A DNA stretch of 64,000 nt from Phialophora verrucosa (lineage: Eukaryota > Ascomycota > Eurotiomycetes > Chaetothyriales > Herpotrichiellaceae), in contig MSED01000015.1 of NCBI GenBank assembly GCA_002099365.1, forward strand, positions 3,038,001 to 3,102,000, read 5' to 3'. The notes under the pieces were generated by a model. It made no database searches, was not told the DNA's origin, and saw only the letters and a program-made list of their open reading frames with translations. This document shows positions 1 through 12,769 of this stretch, one piece after another. The position numbers and the translations under genes were made by a program. How positions within the stretch are numbered: the stretch's first letter is position 1; every line of letters begins with the position of its first letter.

Positions 1-3000
1 GCCACGCCTTCTTTGCTAGTTCGTACAGACTGTCGAAGTCGCCGCTCGTTTCGCACATGGATCGAAATTGACCGTCTTCATTCTGTATCAATTCCCAGGG
101 ATCAGCATATTCAACCACTTTTCCTTGGTCAAGGACCAAAACTCGGTCATAGTCGATGATCGTTTGCAAACGGTGGGCGATGGTGAGAATCGTGTTGTTC
201 TTCAGCTCCCGTAGCGTGTCTTGAATTTTAGAGTCTGTCGCATAGTCAATCGATGCTGTCGCTTCGTCCATGACCAGCACCCTGGGTGACTTAAGCATTG
301 CTCTGGCTAGACACAGCAACTGTCGTTGACCCTGAGATAGATTTGAGCCAGATTCAGCCACAGGCGAATTCAGGTCTCGGAAAATGTTCTTGTTTTCCTT
401 CGTGTTGATGGAAGCTTGTACCAAGGTCGAATCGGACTTCACGGTCCCGTTTGCTGACAGTGAAGCATGGCTCTCCGGAGGGCTTGAACTCTCTCGGAGA
501 GTTGGAGATCTGCTCGAGCCGTCAATTGGTGTTGTCGCAGCTGATTGTTCTGGGCTGCCATGTGCTCCGGAAATAAGTTGTACTCGCCGTAGAGCAGTGA
601 AGATCTCTTCGTCCGTGAAGAGTTCAAATGGATCAAGATTGCTTCTTAGAGTGCCAGAGAAGAGGGTCGGGTCCTGAGGCACAATTGTGATAGCTTCGCG
701 CAGATCTTGGAGGCCGATAAGACCAATGTTAACATCGTCAATCAAGATCTTGCCTTCTTCAGCCTCGAGACCTCTGAACAACGCCAGAGCGAGTGAGCTT
801 TTGCCCGCGCCGGTCCTGCCCACGATCCCAACCTTTTGTCCTGCTTCGATGCGGAAAGAGACCTTCCTCAGAACCGGCTCGAGATCCGCCCGGTACCTCG
901 TGCTGTACCCGACGAATTGGACTGTTCCATGGCTGGGCCAATTGGCTGGAGGCTTCGTGTCTGGGATATGCGCGGGCGCTTCTTGCTCCACATTGATGTA
1001 CTCTTGTATCCGCTCGACTGCGTTCATGTTTTGTTCATTTGCTGCATATAGCCTCACGAGCCAGAGGACGTTCTGGGTGAAAGTAATGGCGTACGACAAA
1101 GCCAAACCGGCTGCCCCCGGATCGATCTTACGAGCGTTGATGACGACAAACATGCCAGAGAAGAATGATACCAGCGCTCCCGCAATGTCGATTCGGAATG
1201 CGAGCCATCTGTTAGTGGCCCATAGGTAGATGAATGGACGGTTGTGCGTGTTGACCTTTGAGTGACTGTCCTGAATAAACCTCGCCTCGTCTCCGTACGC
1301 TCGTATCGTGACTACTCCGCTCAGTGTCTCCCCGAAGTGTTGGAAGAGTGGGCTTCGTTGTACAGCCTCGATCCGCTTCAGGTCGCGTGAAGAGCGAATG
1401 TAGAGAAGACCGGTGAGTACGTAGAGTATCGTGATGAAGAAGCCGGGGATCAGGAAGCCGGGAGTAATGACGGATATCAGGACCACAATCGTGAGGACGG
1501 ATGCAGCACTGTGAAGCATGCCGACGGCAACCGGTGCAACTTCCTGGTCGAGTGACTGAATGTCTTTCGAGAAGCGATTGGTCAGCTGGCCCAAAGGCGT
1601 GGAATCGAAAAATCGGAATTTGGCGCGAAGGATGCTGGTCAGTAGTTTCTCGTGGAGATGCCAACTGGCCCGCTTTGAACCCCAGAACAGGATGATCTCC
1701 CTGGAGAAGCAGATGAACACGTACACGGCGCCGAGGATTGCATAGATACGAAGATAGTAGCCCGCATCGACATCGTACACCGATTTCAAGATCTCGAATC
1801 CGCTTGAAGTCGGAGCTGTTTGTGGCATCTGAACGTACGAGCCTCCAAAGTCCGACGTTGAGGGCAGACCGTGGGCATGGAAAGCATTCATCGCGGCGTG
1901 ATTCACATGCTTGCCCCGGACATGGTAGGCATTTGCCCATTGGCGGATCCACAAGTTCGTCGCAACGGATCCGAGTTGCGTTGCTATGAAGCCCCCGGCG
2001 GCGAAGATCCAGTACCACCAGGGGCCCATAGCCTTGAGATACATTTGAATTGTCGACCATTTCACGCTGCCTGTAGCCTTGGACTCCAGGCGGTGGTCGA
2101 CGAATTCCCCGTCTGGCTTACTTGCCTTGCCCTTTTGCTTGCTCGAACTCGTGGCGTGTGGAACCGCAGTTCCATTGACCTTTCCTCCAGACAAGTGTGA
2201 TCTCTCCACTTCTGCATTAGACCGAATTGGCGAAGGGGGCCTTGAGTTGGCCCTCGACACAGGACGTGATTTGAGCAGTTCGTCCCCGAGGGCGCCGCTT
2301 TCGACAATCTGTTGCGGTGTTCCCTGAGCGACGATCTTACCGTTGCCCAAGACAACCACTCGACTTGCCAGAGGAACCGTCAAAGCAACGTTATGTGACA
2401 CCAAGATGCAAGTACGATTGGCCATCATATCACCTGTCAACGCCTCCTCAAAGATGTGTTTGGCAGTGTGGGCGTCCACAGCACTTAGACAGTCGTCCAG
2501 AAGTACGTGTCTGGAATTCGAATATATTGCTCTGGCGAGTGAAATTCTTTGTTTCTGGCCGCCAGAGAGCGCGATGCCCTTCTCACCAACAAGGGTCTGA
2601 TCGCCTGCATCGAGGATTTCGAGGTCCCGCTCCAGAGCGCAGATGGCGATAACTTTGTGATAGCGACCCTCGTCATAGGGGCTGGCAAACAGTATGTTCT
2701 CCTTGATGGTTGCGTTAACGAGCCACGCCTGTTGCGCGCAATATGCCACGCTTTCGGTCAAACCAGTAACAGGATCGGGTCGCAGATCCTGTCGTACTGA
2801 ACCGCCAGGGATGTAGACACTCCCACTAAGTAACTGCATTTCTCCAAGCAAAGCCATCAGAAGGGATGTCTTGCCGGACCCTGTGGGGCCAGCAATAATG
2901 TTCAACTGGTCAATTTGGAATTCGACGCTCACGTTGATCAGTCTGAACGCTTCGGATGCGTCTGCGCTGGTGGTGCCCCACGTCAAGGTAGCGTCCTCCA

Positions 3001-5081
3001 ACGCGATGCGGACTTGTGGCAAGCTTCTCCTTCTGCTCTGACGCAACTGAACGTATTTCTCGGTTTCCTCTTCCTCTAGGAACTTCTCGACTCGGTCCAC
3101 CGAGACTTTTGATTCTTGGACATGAGCCACCATATCTGCGAGCTGATCCAGTGGAATGCGCAGTAACGAGAACATCGAGAGTGCCGGAAAGGCGATCGAG
3201 GGAACCAAGGGCCGTTTCTCAACCTGGGTGTACATGAGAAAGGAGACAAATGTGATCAAAATAGGGACACCACTCCAGATGGTAGCTGCGGATGCCCACA
3301 AGATGTATTTCCGCCACAAGGCATCAAGTTCGACCAGCCTCTTTTCGTTGACGTTGTTCTGGAAACGCTGCTCCCAGGCAAAATACTTGATGATTCTGAT
3401 ATTTTGAAGGACTTCATTCGTGACGTGGATTCTCCCGTCAGTAGCGGCCATGATCCGTTTTTGTGCCGCCTGGAACGAATGTGCAATGTAGAGGTTGAGA
3501 GGCAGGATAAGGATCATCATGAGTATGCCGACGAAAGAGCTGTAGCCGAGGACTTTGTAGAGCAAGCTCACGGCCATAACCAATTGCACAGGTACCGCAG
3601 CCCAAAGGAAGTGGAGGTACGCGCAGACCTCGGCCACTTTGAACGAGTCGATGGACATCAAGTTGATGATTGTGCCGTTATTAGCCGGCGACCCCTTGGA
3701 TTTCTGGAGATTTGGGTCAGCAGCATCGCCGGACGGTGATCGACCTGCTCTTTTTCGGACCCATTGATGAAATTTCGTCCAGAATCCAGTCTTCTTCGGA
3801 GTAGCTCCCCCTTCAGAGTCTGTATCGGTACTGGCAGCCGCTCTTCGCCTCAGAGTCTTGGAATATATCTCGCCAACAATGATGGCACGGAGCTGGATGC
3901 AAACCTTGCGACCAATCCACAATCCTTGGCCGTCGCTAACTGCTTGGATCGCACCGGTGGCGAAGAGGAGGATGACATACAGCCAGGCGGCACTAACGGG
4001 CACAGTGTCTGTATTTTCCAGATATTCCAAGACAGCTTTCAACAGCAGAGTCGGCAGGAACATGAAAACGCTCGCAACCATGCACCATGCGCCTTGTATC
4101 AGTAGAGGCATCTTGAAGTGCCACAATAGTCGGACGGCCAATGAGTGAGCCTTCCGAATTTGACGGAAGTGAGCCAGGACCGTCTCCGCTTTGTCTTCCA
4201 GAGCCAGGTTCCAAACGTCGGAAAGTTCCAATGTTTTCTTAAAACCCCTCCACACTATCGGGTCGCACCAGGCAAAGGTGGCGGAAGAGAGGACACTGGC
4301 CAATGGCTCTCGCGACGGTTCGATGCCGCCTTCGTATTCCATCAGCACACCCTTGTTCCCTTTTCTGGCAGTCAGCGCGATAATCACCAGCGTACTCGTG
4401 ATGACGAAGGTTGCCACTGAGAGGGCTTGAAGAGGACGGCCCGGAGAATGCACAAGGACCGATCGGAAAACCCAAACCTGGCAGAGCCATTGTGCGATGT
4501 AGAGGGCCGCGCTGTGGCTCCAAAGTCCTGGCACAGGCGATTGAAAGTTTGTGGTGGATGAAATCAGTCGTACACCAGCAACCACCGCGAGATAGGCCGA
4601 CACCGTAGTCTGTGCGATCGAAGCTCGCTTGCCTCTGCCTGTTGTATTCGATACTGCGGCCACGTTGACACCTACCTGCGCTAGCAGCAGCAGGAATTCG
4701 CAGGCGACACGGAAGACCTCGTCTGTTGGCCTATTCACATCCTTCAACGATTGATTGCCGTGGCTGTATGTCTTCTGTAGCGCGAGATCCGCAACACTAT
4801 CCTCGTCCACATCTTCCGAGACAACGTCGTCTTCATCGACACTGATAAGAAGGTCATAGCTGCGATCACGGCGTCGTCTCGTTCTCTGTCGTTGGGCCGC
4901 TCGGATACACAGAAGGAGGAAAGAGGCTGCGCAGGCCAGCAACGGGAAGAGCGATTCGAGATAGCTGTAGAAGATCAATCAGCTCCAAGCTTTTGCCAGC
5001 CAACAAGGGCACATACTCTGCTTGGAAACAGGCGGAAAGGTCGTCCACGCGCCATATCGGATTCCTGCAATGCGCAAACAT
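1..5081 (-). CDS. ABCC-type multidrug/vacuolar ABC transporter, C-terminus off left edge
   Basis: A full-length ABC exporter of the MRP (ABCC) subfamily, which moves glutathione conjugates, bile acids or drugs across the vacuolar or plasma membrane. The start ATG is at 5081-5079; exon 1 is 5017-5081, a 51-nt intron (4966-5016, GTATGT donor) follows, and exon 2 stays open to base 1. In order the protein has a short N-terminal membrane segment and an acidic linker, transmembrane domain 1, and NBD1 with Walker A GPTGSGKT near residue 714, signature LSGGQKQR near 820 and Walker B VLLDDCLSAVD. Then come a Ser/Lys-rich linker, transmembrane domain 2, and NBD2 with GRTGAGKS near 1400, signature LSQGQRQ and Walker B VLVMDEATASID. 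NBD2 carries an insert of about 70 residues, rich in Ser and Thr, before its signature, recalling yeast Ybt1/Bpt1-like vacuolar transporters. About 1,676 residues are present, so only a short tail is missing. Substrate is not predictable from the sequence. Confidence 0.92.
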
Positions 5082-6196
5082 GGCCGCCACCGATTTCCAC
5101 CACAATCACCTTTACTCCAATGCGGGGATCGCCTTTCTCATGTCGACTCACTTGAAGGAAGCAGAAACTGCGAGACTGATCAGACGGTGGATGCAACGAG
5201 ACGAGAGAATCGAGATCCGGCCCGCCACGCAAAGAGCCAAGTCAATGCAGCTCAGTTACTGTAATTGTTGAGCAGTGGCTCTTTCTCCAAGACCGACCGA
5301 GCCTCTTACGCCATCCATTTCCTCCCGCACACGCTTAACTAATTAATTCATGGCGATGCCCAAACAAAGTCCTTCGACCACCGTCAGACCAAAATAACCA
5401 GGACCTTCACGGACATTCCACCAGACCTTTGGTTGCGCTGCAACCATGCCTCCTTGCTTATTTACGCGTTTAACTTTTATATCCCGTAATTACTGAAGAT
5501 CAATAGCCTGACATCTGCCCTTTCATCAGACTGAATTATTCAAGCCTCGTATCACGGGCATGCTGTCGACTTCCAGCACCCGGTCTTGGCAGCACCACAA
5601 CAATACACTTCGCTTCACCATAATAGATGCAGAGATGTTCTGCGACAAGTCCTGGACTAAACGGTCATTTCGAAGACGTAGCCGGAATTTTCACCCAGAA
5701 AAAGCACCTAGGAATGGCCAGATTGGGTCTTCATCGCCACTGCACGGGAGTGCTGCGTGAGGGCACGAGCCTGTATTCGTTACGACCGATGTGCGGGGAA
5801 ATGGCCGCAGAGCTGTGTAAAATAACATGCTGTTACATGCTAAGACCTACTGGCCGCATTCCTTGGCTGCGTGTGGGATATGGGAAGGGACGAAGGTTCG
5901 AGAGCACGTTGCACAGCCGCTGCAGAAATGTAACTAGTACTTTTAGACCTTCTCTTCAGAAGTGAAATGATCAGGTCGTTGGTAGGCGAGTATCTACTTG
6001 ACAAGTAGAGATACCAATGTCTCTCACTACGCAAACTTTTATGGTATCTTCATCAGCCGGAATTGTAGAATGCATTGTCCTGACTTAATTGAAGCCGATT
6101 CTTTTGTCCTCGCTTATCATCACCTTATCATGTCTGTTGCCACCTTCCTCCGTAATCCCAAACCTTGGAAATGCGTGTCAGGTAGCCACAGTGACT
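5082..6196. other. Intergenic, promoter side of the ABC transporter
   Basis: This stretch holds the 5' region of the ABC transporter and the 3' flank of the hydrolase-ZZ gene, both on the minus strand. Open frames here lack family features and have no consistent splice partners. I see no RNA gene or repeat in it. Confidence 0.5.
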
Positions 6197-9100
6197 TTAC
6201 GTATTCAACGCGCTGTTCAGATATGCCTGGAGAATTGCGAGTTGGGCCAAGGCCTGAGAGTTCTCACGTTGACGTTGGACCTGTTGAGCGCGAGCGATAC
6301 GCTGCAAGAGTGCTCTCGCCTCGGCTTCCTCTTGCGCCCGTACCTCTTCCTGTTGCCGTCGGCGGAGTTCCTGCACTAGGGCATTGTAAAACGCCTCGAC
6401 TTCTTGTTGAGTCTGTTGTTCCTGGGCTGCGTCTAGGATGGCTTGGTAGAGGTCAGTGTATGAGAGGTCGGAGGCGTTGGCCGTCGGTGTTTGAGCTGGC
6501 TGTGGTGACACTACTCCTGCCACGGGCGGGCGAGAGGGCGGGCTGCTCGACGAGCTCGGTGCGTCATACTCCAATAAGTCCTCAAGCCTGTGTCCGTCGT
6601 CGCATTAGTATCGGGTACAACGAGATAACGAGGGATCATTGATAATCTAAGTCGGCTCATGCCAAAACTTACCTCACCTCGAGTAACGCCATGTCGACAA
6701 GGGGCTCGTCAGATCCTTCAAACGATCGCATACCCGACCATTGCATAAGAAAGCCTAAGTCCGCATTTCTATTTGGTCCCGATTCAATGTGAAACACATG
6801 ATTCAGTTCGATTTTGGTGACTTGTCCAGGCCGGATAAGGTAGTCGTCGAAATAGCTGTCCTTGAGCAATTTTCTAGCTAGGGATTCATCTTCAACGAAG
6901 CGTTCTTTGAAAAACTGCTGTTTTGTGTTTATTGATCCCGCCGCTAGGCGTAACTTGCCAAAGCCCTCGCCGCCCAGCTGGGTGATGTGTTGCTGTTTTA
7001 GCGCCGGGGAGTAGCGGAAGTCGAGGACGAAGGTTATCAAGTAATGGCCTGTTTCGACGCCAGAAGCCAGAAATCGGGCATGGTTGTTGTACTTGAGGAG
7101 ATGATGCCAGCGTAGGTCCTGTTCAACAGACCAGTTCGGCTGTGCTCTGCCAGGACTTGTCTGTGGATGAACATGGTCACCTGGCGGAACCAGGTCCTGA
7201 TTGCCTTGCACGAAACAGAATGATCTAAGGATGTGGCGGACTTTATGTTTTGCCGTATGAGACTTCGAGACCCTGCCGACTTGGAAGCAATTGTTGCACA
7301 GGTCATAGTCATCACACTGCAGGCAGTGGATTCTGGAGTGAGGCATGGGAATCTCGTTTCGACACCCGTCACAAATCCAATTGGACGCCGTAGTCTCCGA
7401 ACTTGGTGAAGCTTCTGTTTCCTGATTCACAGGGGCTGGCTGGGAAACAGTTCTCCTGTGCCCAACTGGGTCATTCGGCGACAGCCTTGAGTGGTTTTGT
7501 GCTTCAGCATCCATAAAAGGACGCCAAGCATCAATTCCTGCTGAAAGATTCTCCGTCGAATTTTGAGGCCGGACAAATGAGTAAGGAGTAGAGCGCGATG
7601 GTGGTGCATTGTTAACGGCTCGGATGTGACCCGATGAAGCTTCGTCGTTTTGGCGAACTGAGCTCTGTACTGGGGTGGTTTGGCGATGGGGCCGTCGCTC
7701 GTGTGCTGATCTGCTTCGGTCCTGTTCAGGGGCTTGTGCTGGCGGGTTGGAAGCGTTCGTTGGCACCTGCGGACTTGGTCTGCGCCGAGGTCGCGAGGTT
7801 GGAGGCCTCTGCCTTGGCTGCACGTCGTTCTCGGGCACTTGAGCGGCAGGTCGAGAGGGTAATGGGCCACTATAGCTGGCGGACGTTTGATGACGCACTC
7901 TGGGCTCTGCGATTCTCGTCAACCTTTAACACACGGCTGCCAAGGGGTTCCGCATACCGCTGCAAACAGTAGTCAAGCCTAATAGCTTTCGGATGACATC
8001 CCGAATGACTATATAATTGTTGTCATGATTATTTTCGAACTTGCAAAGAGTTCTGTGGTTGGCGTTGAGGGGGATCTGGATCTCGCCTTGCAGGTTCATC
8101 AAGGCAGATCGTCGCTCCACAATCTTCACAAAAATATGGTATTAGCAGGGATGCCAGGTCAGGGGTCCCGGCCGGAGGGGAACGTACGAGGCGTCCTCCC
8201 AAAGGCAGCATTTCGTAAACATTATAGATCTTGATCGAGGTGCATATGTTGGCGAAGCGACCAGCTGTCTCAAACAAACCGTCGCAGTCCTGTCTTAACG
8301 ATCTGATCAAGGGTCTGTTAGGCCTGAATATCAGACTTGGCAGCGTGACATCTGCAATGGACGCCGCGATATGTGCAACGGTGGCCACGCCGGAGCCCTG
8401 GTGTGGTGTTCCTAAGAAAAGTATGCCTACAGTCGACTCTAAGATGGATGTGTATGCTGCGTTGATGCGAGCCTCAATGAGAGCCTTTATGGGCTGGTGA
8501 GTCTGGTGCTTGTACATCGGGATTGAACATCTGACCATACCGTTTTGACAACGATCCCTCCAAGAGAGTGACATATCCATATGATTTTATGACCCTGGAA
8601 TTGTACGTCAGCCCACCAACCGATAACTGAAGATCAAAAAAAGACATGTGCTATCGAAAGGCATGTAAAGAGCGGACAAGGGCCCGGAAGGGGGTCAGCC
8701 GAATCGGCTTCATTGCCCTTTCCCCGGGCCTTGCATCGACTCCAAAGACATGATATTTCTCGACGAACCTCGAATCCCTCTCGTATGTTTGCCACTCTGT
8801 CAAGCAGTTGATGAGCAAAATCGTAAGCTTGAGCCCCTGCTGCGGCCTGAAATGCTGCGTTCGCGTTGTATCCATACGTCCAGATCCGGGCATTCAGCGC
8901 CCTCTGCTCATCGGCGATATCGTCTGGAAGGTAGTCCCGGAACCATATCTTGTCCGTTTCTTCGTGACGCCAGGTCTTTGCGGCGCCTCCGTTGAGCCCG
9001 TGGAGAAAAATGATACTGCAGAATGCCGGTCAGTGAGGACGTCGGAGACGAATTAGATATATAGACATGGAGATCCCAGACAGGTCACGACGTTTGCCAT

Positions 9101-9302
9101 GGCACTATCGAAAGGGTATTCAATATAGAGGGGACGTACTCGCACGTGGGCCCGACGGGGGACTGTGAGCTCCTGACCAAGTGGAGTCCATACGTATCGG
9201 CACCGTTGAACAAGGAATATCTGTCTGAGATATTGGGCTAGGCAGGAGTCAGCCTTATCCAATTCTCGCCATATATGTTACGAGAACAAGAGGGCCTACC
9301 AT
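6197..9302 (-). CDS. SesB/HET-type lipase-like alpha/beta hydrolase fused to a ZZ zinc finger
   Basis: Predicted 829-residue protein from eight exons: 9300-9302, 9140-9237, 8769-9015, 8541-8594, 8188-8484, 7958-8123, 6673-7906 and 6197-6587. All phases agree. Residues 1 to about 280 match the alpha/beta hydrolase (SesB-like, DUF676-like) domain that often starts fungal NLR and ankyrin proteins. It has an oxyanion-loop motif FLHGLNGG near residue 38, nucleophile motif CHSLGGIVVK with Ser126, a conserved LGTPHQGSG block, and the late motif PLNANHR carrying the likely catalytic His. A Pro/Ser/Arg-rich linker follows. A ZZ zinc finger lies near 466-515, with CxxC pairs CDGC, CLQC and CNNC and closing His residues. 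Then comes a region of about 200 residues that I do not recognise, and a Glu/Gln-rich coiled-coil-like tail. No NB-ARC or NACHT module is visible. The three-base first exon and the 174-nt third intron (8595-8768) are the weakest parts. A role in non-self recognition or signalling is inference from the family. Confidence 0.75.
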
Positions 9303-11517
9303 TGCGTCGACATCCAGTTAGTGACAACCGATACGCAGACTCGAACATCGCAGGAGAAGCGACACTGAGCCGTAAGGCTGGCGAGCCTCTTTTAAGAGCC
9401 AGACATGGAGGCTCGGCAGAGGACCAGGGCTCGAAAGTGGCTTTCGTCGCCATGCTTGCTCGCCAGGGTGCCAGGGTAGATTCACCCAGGCTGCTTTTGG
9501 AATGGCCTACGATTTCATTGGACAACTTCAAGGCAATCGTGACCCCAGGACGACATCTGCATGATGCCAATCACGGATCTTGGCTGCCACGAGCTGCCAG
9601 TCAATCACACAGCTCACCAGTCGGGGGCGGGGTGAGGCGCGAGCGGCTTTCCCTTTGTCTCAGTCGGCTTGGACCCTTTGGCGAGACCTCTCGCAAAAGG
9701 GGTCTTGAGACCGAAGGCGTGTATTGGCCTCTGCTTCACATTCATTTTTTTGGTGAGAGTTTGTTAGGCAGAAATCGAAATAACAGCTAACATAAGTGAA
9801 CACTTAGAAGTCTTATCGGTAAGGTTATTCAACGACCCAAAATATTAAAATGTAAGTGTCTTTCACGTATCCGGTCTCAGACTCGATTTACAAACATTCG
9901 CTCGAGCTTCGTGATTGGTTGCCAATCAGCCTTGCGCCAATAGCAAGGCTGGAGTGGCCGAGAATAACAGAGGTCCCTCAAATTCGCGCTAAATTCTCTT
10001 CTTGTTTAGCAGAATGAGCCTGGAGAGGAGGATCACCTGGTCCGCACCCTACAAAACATCGTTTGAGAGCTTGTGGCCTACCCCTGGGAGCTCAGCAACG
10101 ATCTGTATCCGCTCGTCACCATAAATGTCAATTGCTTTTGCTGGGTCTCGATGGCGGCGAGATCGTATCGGCTAGAATTCTGATGGCAGGGAAACGACGT
10201 GCCTAAGCACAAATAAATCGAATGACAGTTCCCAACACAAATGGCCTCGAGCCTCAGTCTATGCCGACTTCTGCGCAACACATGCGTCCTAAAGACTATG
10301 AGACAGGCGCGGCGGCTGGGGCAGGGTGTTAGAATGTGTCCGCCAGCCATAGTCAAAAATCTCCCAGACCGAGTCGAATGACTTCAGACAGACCAAATAC
10401 ACGGATGATGGGGCGGGAGTACACTTTCTGGTTTTGGCTCCATTCGATCGTAGTCTTCCCCCACACGCGTTCAACCAAACCCGAGCTGCGAACCGTCCCG
10501 GGGAAGCAGGTAGTGAAAAGCTTTCGTAGAGGCTCTTTGGAACACGCATCTTCCGAGTTGACACTGTCACGCTGCATGCGGACCGAGAGGGCCCGGGTCC
10601 ACATGTGGACCTCGTGTTCCCATCCAACGGCGGGATTATCTCTGTAATAGACAAGGTATCAACTTCGACTGGGTTCATTCCAAGTATAGACAATGAAAAG
10701 TCTCGAGTAATCGCGTCGTCTTGTGGTAGTACAGTGATGAGGAAACGGCACGCGGAAGGGTAAGGACATAGAAGGGAACGGAAGGGTGCAGGGAAGGTGA
10801 GTGGGCAAGAAGGTGTTTTCAAAAGCGCACAGGTCAGGATGAGCTGCAACTGAGCTCAGCATAGATTTTCCAAGTACACCAGTACTCTACATATACGGCC
10901 AAGAATGTGAACATTACCTTGCTTCAGAATTGATTGTAGGTGCTGAAGCTGTCACACCAAGCGAGCACCATCGATGGGACTCGACGCTAATGCTAATCCC
11001 CTCACATGATCATCAAGTAAAGCGGCGAGAAACAGTCTCAAACGGGTGCCAAGGTTAGGTGCTCTGTCCTCGCTGAGTGCCATGTCATCCCGACCTCCAG
11101 GCCTGATCCCTTTCTGATGCTTGATAAGACAACTTCACTTCTCTTTTTCCGACTCCTTGTCGTTCCTGAAATCTGGTACTTCCTCCGTTAACCCCCTACC
11201 ATCATCTCTTCGGCCGTCGACATCTCCAGCGAGTGCGCCGTCTGCGGAACCAGAGTTCCCTATTCACCCGGTCCTCACGCAACCGAAGAATGTACTACTG
11301 TCGGTGACCATCTGTTAGGGACCGGAAGAAGGCAGTGGGACTGAGATTCACTGCCTATATACGATCGGAACGCGGCTATTGTCTGCCTCTGAGTGATGAA
11401 TACCTGCAACAACAATATAAATTGCATTCTCTCAGACCAATCTTTACCCGCACCTCACTCTCGCCACCTATCCTTCTGACGAAGTCTCCTAGAAGGAATA
11501 TACTTTGACTGTCCACG
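9303..11517. other. Intergenic, divergent promoter region
   Basis: About 2.2 kb between the hydrolase-ZZ gene (-) and the Cdc34-type gene (+). It contains several open frames, the longest at 10289-10849 on the minus strand, but none shows a domain, a good start or a splice-supported continuation. An AT-rich stretch reading ATATAAA near 11416 lies about 100 bases before the Cdc34 start and could serve as a TATA-like element. Confidence 0.45.
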
Positions 11518-12397
11518 ATGTCTCAAGCAGTGTTGATGAAAGAGTACAAAGCTCTAGCTAAAGAGAAATGGGTCCAGATAGACGTCGACGAGGACAACAT
11601 CTACCACTGGAACCTTGCTTTAATGGTCATCAACCCCGACTCCATGTACTATGGCGGTTACTTCAAGGCTCAGATGTCTTTCCCCAAAGACTATCCGTAC
11701 AAGCCACCTGGTAAAGGTGCCCGGTGCGAACGAGGATGTGTTGTAACTGACCTGTTCCAGACTTCCGATTCACCAAACCGCTCTGGCATCCGAACATCTA
11801 TCCCGATGGGCGTCTCTGCATCTCGATCCTTCATGCACCCGGCGATGATATGATGTCTGGCGAGTCTGCTGGCGAACGTTGGTCCCCTGCTCAGCGGGTC
11901 GAGTCGGTCCTTCTCTCCATCCTTTCGCTGCTGGACGACGCGGAGGTCTCCTCACCAGCAAACGTCGACGCCAGTGTGATGTACAGAGATGACGAGTCCG
12001 CGTTCAGGGCCAGGGTCAAGCGGGATGTGGACGCTTCCAAGAACGACATCCCAGAAGGCTTTATCATGGTATTTTTCCTTCCTCTCCGTGAGACTGGCAG
12101 ACATTTTTGACGCTACTATAGCCAACACACGAGTCAACCAAGCCAGAAGTTGAGAAACCTGTTGACGACAACTTCTGGAACGACAGTGAAGCCGAAGATA
12201 TTGACTTTGACGACTTTGGCGACTTTGACGATGACGCTGCCAATGGAAGCGAGTCTGACCAAGAACTCAACAATGATTCGGAAGATGAAGAAAACTCCGA
12301 TGATGAAGAGGATGACGAGGACACTGAGCGTGCTAAGGGCAAAGCTAGAGGTGGCCATGACCGACTTGGCTCTGACATGACTGAGCCTGATGGTTGA
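11518..12397 (+). CDS. cdc34: Ubiquitin-conjugating enzyme E2, Cdc34/UBE2R type
   Basis: An E2 that receives ubiquitin from E1 and works with SCF (cullin-RING) ligases on cell-cycle and regulatory substrates in nucleus and cytosol. Exons are 11518-11710, 11761-12068 and 12122-12397, giving 258 residues; the introns are 50 and 53 nt. The catalytic site sits in HPNIYPDGRLCISILH with Cys84. It is followed by the short acidic-loop insertion (HAPGDD and onward) that marks Cdc34 and UBE2R enzymes. The last 90 residues form a strongly acidic tail with repeated Asp-Phe and Glu/Asp runs, as in yeast Cdc34, where the tail binds the cullin basic canyon. The start ATG follows a pyrimidine-rich leader and gives the usual N-terminal helix. 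The gene converges on the epoxide-hydrolase-like gene. Assignment to the family is firm; substrates cannot be read from the sequence. Confidence 0.93.
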
Positions 12398-12769
12398 ATA
12401 GGTTAAGGGGCCATGATCACTGCGTGGGCGTCAGCACTATGGCTACAGGGATTTTCGCGGGGGGTCACGGGCTCTGGCGACCGGGAATAGTTTTCAGGCT
12501 GAGGGGTCTGCAAGGGGACATAATGACTTTTAGCCTTGTCACTCAATTTCAGCGAAGGCGTCTGGGGTTGATGCACATATGTCAATATCACAAATGGGGC
12601 GGTGATCTTGGCCACAGGGTCAAGAGTTCCATTGACGCATGTTATCGGAGGAGTCGCATCATATCCAGGCGGGAGATCTTGCTCATAGTATGGCCTAAGA
12701 ATTCATTTCGCATTTCACATTTCACATTCAGTTTCCTCATGCTGCAGTGGCTCACTTTTGGATCAGACG
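12398..12769. other. Intergenic between convergent genes
   Basis: Holds the 3' flanks of the Cdc34 gene (+) and the epoxide-hydrolase-like gene (-). No gene, RNA or repeat is visible. The tandem ATTTCACATTTCACATTCA near 12711-12730 is a short imperfect repeat. Confidence 0.5.

Noticed and set aside
2062..2355. Apparent frameshift or short intron in the ABC transporter linker near 2212-2265
   Set aside because: A careful recount of the G run at 2235-2239 shows that one continuous frame links NBD1 to the second transmembrane domain, so neither is needed.
10289..10849. 186-codon minus-strand open frame
   Set aside because: Composition is ordinary for GC-rich intergenic DNA, overlapping frames are equally open, and no domain, splice partner or good ATG is visible.
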